From Rallus limicola (taxonomy: Eukaryota > Chordata > Aves > Gruiformes > Rallidae), in assembly GCA_022605955.1 (NCBI GenBank), contig JAKCOZ010000007.1:13273501-13337500 (forward strand): a stretch of 64,000 nt of DNA. Direction: 5' to 3'. Positions 60,031-64,000 of the stretch are shown piece after piece. The translations under genes and the position numbers were made by a program. The first letter of the stretch is position 1. Every line of letters begins with the position of its first letter. Under the pieces are notes generated by a model. It made no database searches. It was not told the DNA's origin and saw only the letters and a list, made by a program, of their open reading frames with translations.

Positions 60031-62415
60031 TTGAAAATAAAATTCTGAATAAAAAACGAGTCTGGTAAGCATCTTCTTTGAATGATTACTGGATCTATGA
60101 AGGGATGGCTTATTTCTTTTGTGGATATGTAAATGACAGTAAATCAATCCGAATTTCCACCTATACCTCCTCTACAGGTGTTTTTTTTTCCTGAGAAAGC
60201 AAAAAATCAAAGGTGGATTATGACTACATCAAACCAGCTTACTCTTCTATCACTAGAAAAATGCAACTGAATAGTTTCTCTATATATGAATTTTGCAGTC
60301 AAGCTGCACTTGACCCTTTGACAGTTTTTTTTTCTCAATATGAAGCATGCTACTCTTGTCCTCCTAGAGTTTATTAATCCTATCTTTCTTGTATAACCAT
60401 TGTGCAGCCAAATTGTATGATCATTAAAAAAATTGTCCCAAAAAAATGCATGCAGCCTCACACTTTGTAAATAGTAAAAGAATACTTTTCCTACAGTATA
60501 GTGCATATTCTGGATTTCTTCCACCATTAACAATCCATTTATTGACTGTTTACTCTGTGCCAATTTCATCTGTAAGTGCATCCATTTCCCCTAAAGTTCA
60601 GCCTCTTATAAAAAGTCGGGTTTAGATTGCAGCACCAAAACCTGGTGTTTACTCATACCCTGCACCAAGAAGACAGATCAAGTCTATGTAAAGAAATACG
60701 GAGTCTGTTTCTAAGGGTGACTGGATTGCTGTTAATGCCAATTGTGTTGCTTGAGCTGTATTTTTCTGCTGCCATCAATTAAACTTACCAGACAGAGTTC
60801 ATTCCTTCTCTTGCCTTACTAGAAGTTTAGATGGTAGTTTTTTGGGATTCTACAAATTAATATGTTTTTTCAAAAATCTGTTTTATCAGAACATGCTGAT
60901 CTCCCCTGTCCTTTAAGAGCAGACAACCACTACACACTGAGAAAGAAATGAAAACCTCACTTTCTTCTAACCAGGACTCTTGAAGTTCTTTTTGCAGATT
61001 TCCTGCTTTAACAGATGCTTAATTCACAATACATTTTATAAACACTGTATGGTGGTCTTGCAGAGTCATGTCTGCTTAGCATAAATAGATGACTTTCTCA
61101 TGTCTAAAAAGCTATTAATGCATGTCATAGGAGAAAAAGACTGCATGGAATCATGCCAGTGGAAAAATAATTTTTAGTTGGGCTGCATCGTGTGAAACTA
61201 TACCATTTTTGTTTTAATAATACTTCCCCTTCTTTCAGGTCTAAGGATGTAACTAGGGCCAGATAAATCTTTTTGTCTGAGATACTTCTACATCATTTTG
61301 TAAGAGTACCTTAGGTCTGTGATCAAACGACACCTGAGAGCGTTTTTCCTGTGAAACTAGGGTTTTTTTTTTCTTTTTCAACCCTAAACCGAAAGGAAGT
61401 ATTTCTTTTCTTACATTCAACATTTGGTGTTCTATTTAGGTCCAATCTGTTGTGTGTTTCAAAGCTGCATTTGAAACTTGTGAATTAGCCACACTACCAT
61501 TTGAAGAACATTTTCCTGACGGTGGGAAAGAGATTAAAAGAATGACAGCTCTCAAGATTTAAGTGGTGCTGCAGGGTATTAAGCTTCATAGAAGAGTTTG
61601 AACATGTCAGAAGTGTCAGGTACTTTACATTCATGGACAATTTCACAAAGGAGTTGATCGTGCTGACCTTATGTTATGAAAGGCAATAGGAATGACATGG
61701 TTAACAGTTTAAAGACTGTAGAACTGAGCCTGTAATGCTGGTTGCTGGAGAGTTTTTTGTACTGAAATGCTTTAAGGCAAACATTCCTGGAGGTATTTTC
61801 TATTAAAGCGATTAATAAAGACTTAGTTGAGCTTTTAGTCAAGTCCCATAATGTTCTCAAAACACTGCAAATTTGCATGAAAGCCTTGGGGCAACATGGT
61901 AAGCTGATATAAGTTAAAACATCTATAGAGGGATTTAACCCTGGGTAATTAACTAGAGTTAGCATAACGGAAAGAAACAGATTTACCACTCAGCTATATA
62001 AACGTGTAGTAGGGAAATAACAGCTAAACATCTTAAGTTTTCCTAAAATCATATGCAGGGATTTTTTTCCCTTAAAATTGAAAGAGAGCTATGTAACCTA
62101 TGTCCTAACTCAGAAAATCAGAGCTGCATTTCTAGCACCTTTTTCTTTTAAATTCCTGCTTGCAACTCTTGCATGTCATAGGAAGAAGCATGCAGATTAT
62201 TAAAAGCTGCAAGTTATTCCAGGTTGGAACTTACTCATTATCTCTAAGTGAAGCTGTCCCACTTTGTGTGAAATACCTAACACACCACACCAGCAATTTT
62301 AAATGTTACATCACTGAATTTGTTTTTTCTCTGTGCAATTAGCCCACCCCTAAATGGAACAGTTTCAAGGAAAAGAGCTGAGGGACCCTGTCCAGATACA
62401 AGTTTGCCCTCTAAC
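60031..62415. other. Unique AT-rich sequence, nothing recognised
   Basis: 2.4 kb; the longest frame is 124 codons (60207-60581, -) without domain or exon-like context. Confidence 0.5.
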
Positions 62416-62478
62416 TTGGCAGTAAGGAGCATGAATTTGGCAATGAGGAGTATGAATTTGGCAATGAGAAGTATGAAT
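62416..62478. repeat. 21-bp tandem repeat, three units
   Basis: Units at 62416-62436, 62437-62457 and 62458-62478, each TTGGCA(A/G)TRAGRAG(C/T)ATGAAT; units 2 and 3 differ at one position. Because 21 is a multiple of three, the overlapping 92-codon frame (62320-62598, +) shows a heptad RSMNLA(V/M)-type repeat, but nothing else suggests that frame is translated. Confidence 0.93.
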
Positions 62479-64000
62479 CATCCCAAGAAATTGAGGGGTT
62501 TCAGTTTGGGCCTTAGAGTGATCAGAACTGAGCTAAGAGGTTATATTTTTCTCCCCTGCTGTGTTTTATTTGGGGATAAGCATTGTATGCTTATCTAACA
62601 GAATGCCTCTCTTCTCTGCAGGATCCAAAGAAACATACATAAATCTACCCCACACATTTGCCTTAGACATCTGAGAGTTCCTCTGTCAACCCTCTGAGCT
62701 CACAGACACAAGCCAGCTGTGGCCTGGAAGCTATAGATCCATTTTAGCATGGCCATAGGCCTAAACTAAAACATCTGCCCTCATCAGAGCCATGTTAAAC
62801 CCTAGACAGCTTTTGGACTGCAGCTGGTAAACATGACCACTTGTAGTACGGGCAGCACAAGATCGCCTGCCTGCGTGTTTCCCTGAGGCATACCCCTGTT
62901 TGCAAGTTCTTCAGGTACTCAGGCTAATGGAGTTCACCAGTTCTGTTAAGATTTCAGTAGTGCCAAGCAATAGGTGGGCAGGCACCCCTGGGAATTGTAC
63001 GCTGAAAACTCTATCACATAGATATAGATTTAGACTTCCCCAGGCGTAGGAAAGGGTTTTGGTGTCAGATGCTTAGGACAAGACTGTCTTTGCCTCCTTT
63101 GTGCCTCTAATCCATAGCCTTGTGGAGCAGCAGAATAACCTTAGGTTAAAGGCACACTAATGCATTATATCCTTGAAGAGCATTTAGACGAAGTTTTCTG
63201 TTTATAGAGTGTATAAACTAGTGTGTTCAGCTCAGCCTAATTAGGATATAAAAGATGCAAATTTAAAGATAATGTCAGATTGATAAAATAAACAAAAACT
63301 ATTTTGTTTCTACCCAGTTTGTGCACAAATTCTACATATACTTGAGAGATACATATGGTAGAAATACTCTAGGTTTTCAGAATTTTCCCAGACAAGACAA
63401 GATGATATTTTCAATACACTGTCTGAATAAATCTGAATGCAGTGTCAGTTGTATTTGCTTTTGATTTTAAAAAAATGCATGAAGGCAACATGCCACCCTA
63501 GTCACATGGCTGAAACAAATTAAATGTCTAATTTTTCTGACTGAGACAGTTCCAACAAGTGTCCTGGGATTTTACTTGCAAGAGTCAGATCCAAATCTGT
63601 CAGTGGCCAGATTAAACAGTAAATGTTCAAAATTTAGGTGGATAATCAAAACTGAAGAATAATGTCTACAGATACTTGAATTACAGTGTAATTGTTTAGT
63701 AGGTCACAAGCATTTCATATATGCCTTAGATTACTGCTGGAATGTTATTTGCCTATATGGAGGTGTTGCAGCCCTGATATATGTTATATAAATGGGATCA
63801 AGCACTTTCTCTTTAGTATATTATATTAAGTAAGTAGTAATGAAGTAAATCACAAAATTATTTCATTTGATAGCAACAGTATAGTGTGATTGAAGTTCAC
63901 ATGGGTATCAGATGTCTGAGTAGACAGCATTAATAATCTAATCTGTGCACATACTATTCTTAGTGTTGTGTTCAGGAAAAAAACCCAAACAAACAGACTG
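62479..64000. other. Unique sequence to window end, nothing recognised
   Basis: 1.5 kb of AT-rich sequence with no exon, RNA gene or transposon landmark. Confidence 0.5.

Noticed and set aside
60207..60581. 124-codon minus-strand frame
   Set aside because: AT-rich, no domain, no supporting context; the expected size for the best of many chance frames.
62320..62598. 92-codon frame with heptad repeat as a gene
   Set aside because: The repeat is explained by a 21-bp minisatellite; no other coding evidence.
1..64000. CRISPR arrays, bacterial operons, riboswitches, tRNA or rRNA genes
   Set aside because: Repeat content (CR1, avian ERV LTRs) shows a bird genome; no regularly spaced repeats or tRNA A/B boxes with foldable cloverleaf were seen.

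Overview
The window reads as non-coding bird DNA. It is AT-rich, no protein-coding exon could be recognised in 64 kb, and the open frames that belong to no repeat are short (153 codons at most) and look like chance. The repeats fix the taxon. There are about 17 CR1 non-LTR retrotransposon pieces, many with intact CR1-type 3' ends (runs related to CATAGAATCATAGAAT or ATTCTATTCTATT). There are also solo endogenous-retrovirus LTRs of two families that I associate with non-galliform (probably neoavian) birds. This taxon call rests on recognised repeat families, not on a database search.

Layout. 1-10.9 kb is mostly unique AT-rich sequence with two CR1 3' remnants (2.5 kb, 5.4 kb). 10.9-13.1 kb holds a 1-kb minus-strand CR1 whose 5' end abuts a 145-bp copy of sequence lying about 1 kb further right. 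13-19.7 kb is largely unique, with a TGAT microsatellite, a CpG-dense block containing a CTCF-like motif (17.2-17.5 kb) and a rearranged CR1 (17.9 kb). Solo LTRs of one family sit at 19.7-20.2 (-), 29.4-29.9 (+) and 39.9-40.5 kb (+). CR1 copies lie at 32.0 (old), 35.9 and 37.0 kb. 42.0-44.1 kb is a cluster of two opposed CR1 pieces and two pieces of a second LTR family. 45.4-47.7 kb is a CR1 inserted into an older CR1 on the same strand. 49.1-50.2 kb is the best preserved CR1, with a 215-codon reverse-transcriptase remnant. Smaller CR1 tails lie at 52.1, 55.0, 58.8 and 59.8 kb. 55.5-56.9 kb is a truncated LTR fused to a truncated CR1.

No set of host genes works together here. All recognisable coding capacity is broken CR1 ORF2 (reverse transcriptase) with stops, frameshifts and altered catalytic residues, and no retroviral gag, pol or env was recognised between LTRs. 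The most interesting signals concern mechanism: the duplicated flank at a CR1 5' end, microhomology at CR1 junctions, a perfect 18-bp-stem hairpin at 33.4 kb, a repeated palindrome at 60 kb, and the CpG/CTCF-like block. I found no evidence of a new gene system; the window could be a gene desert or the inside of a long intron.
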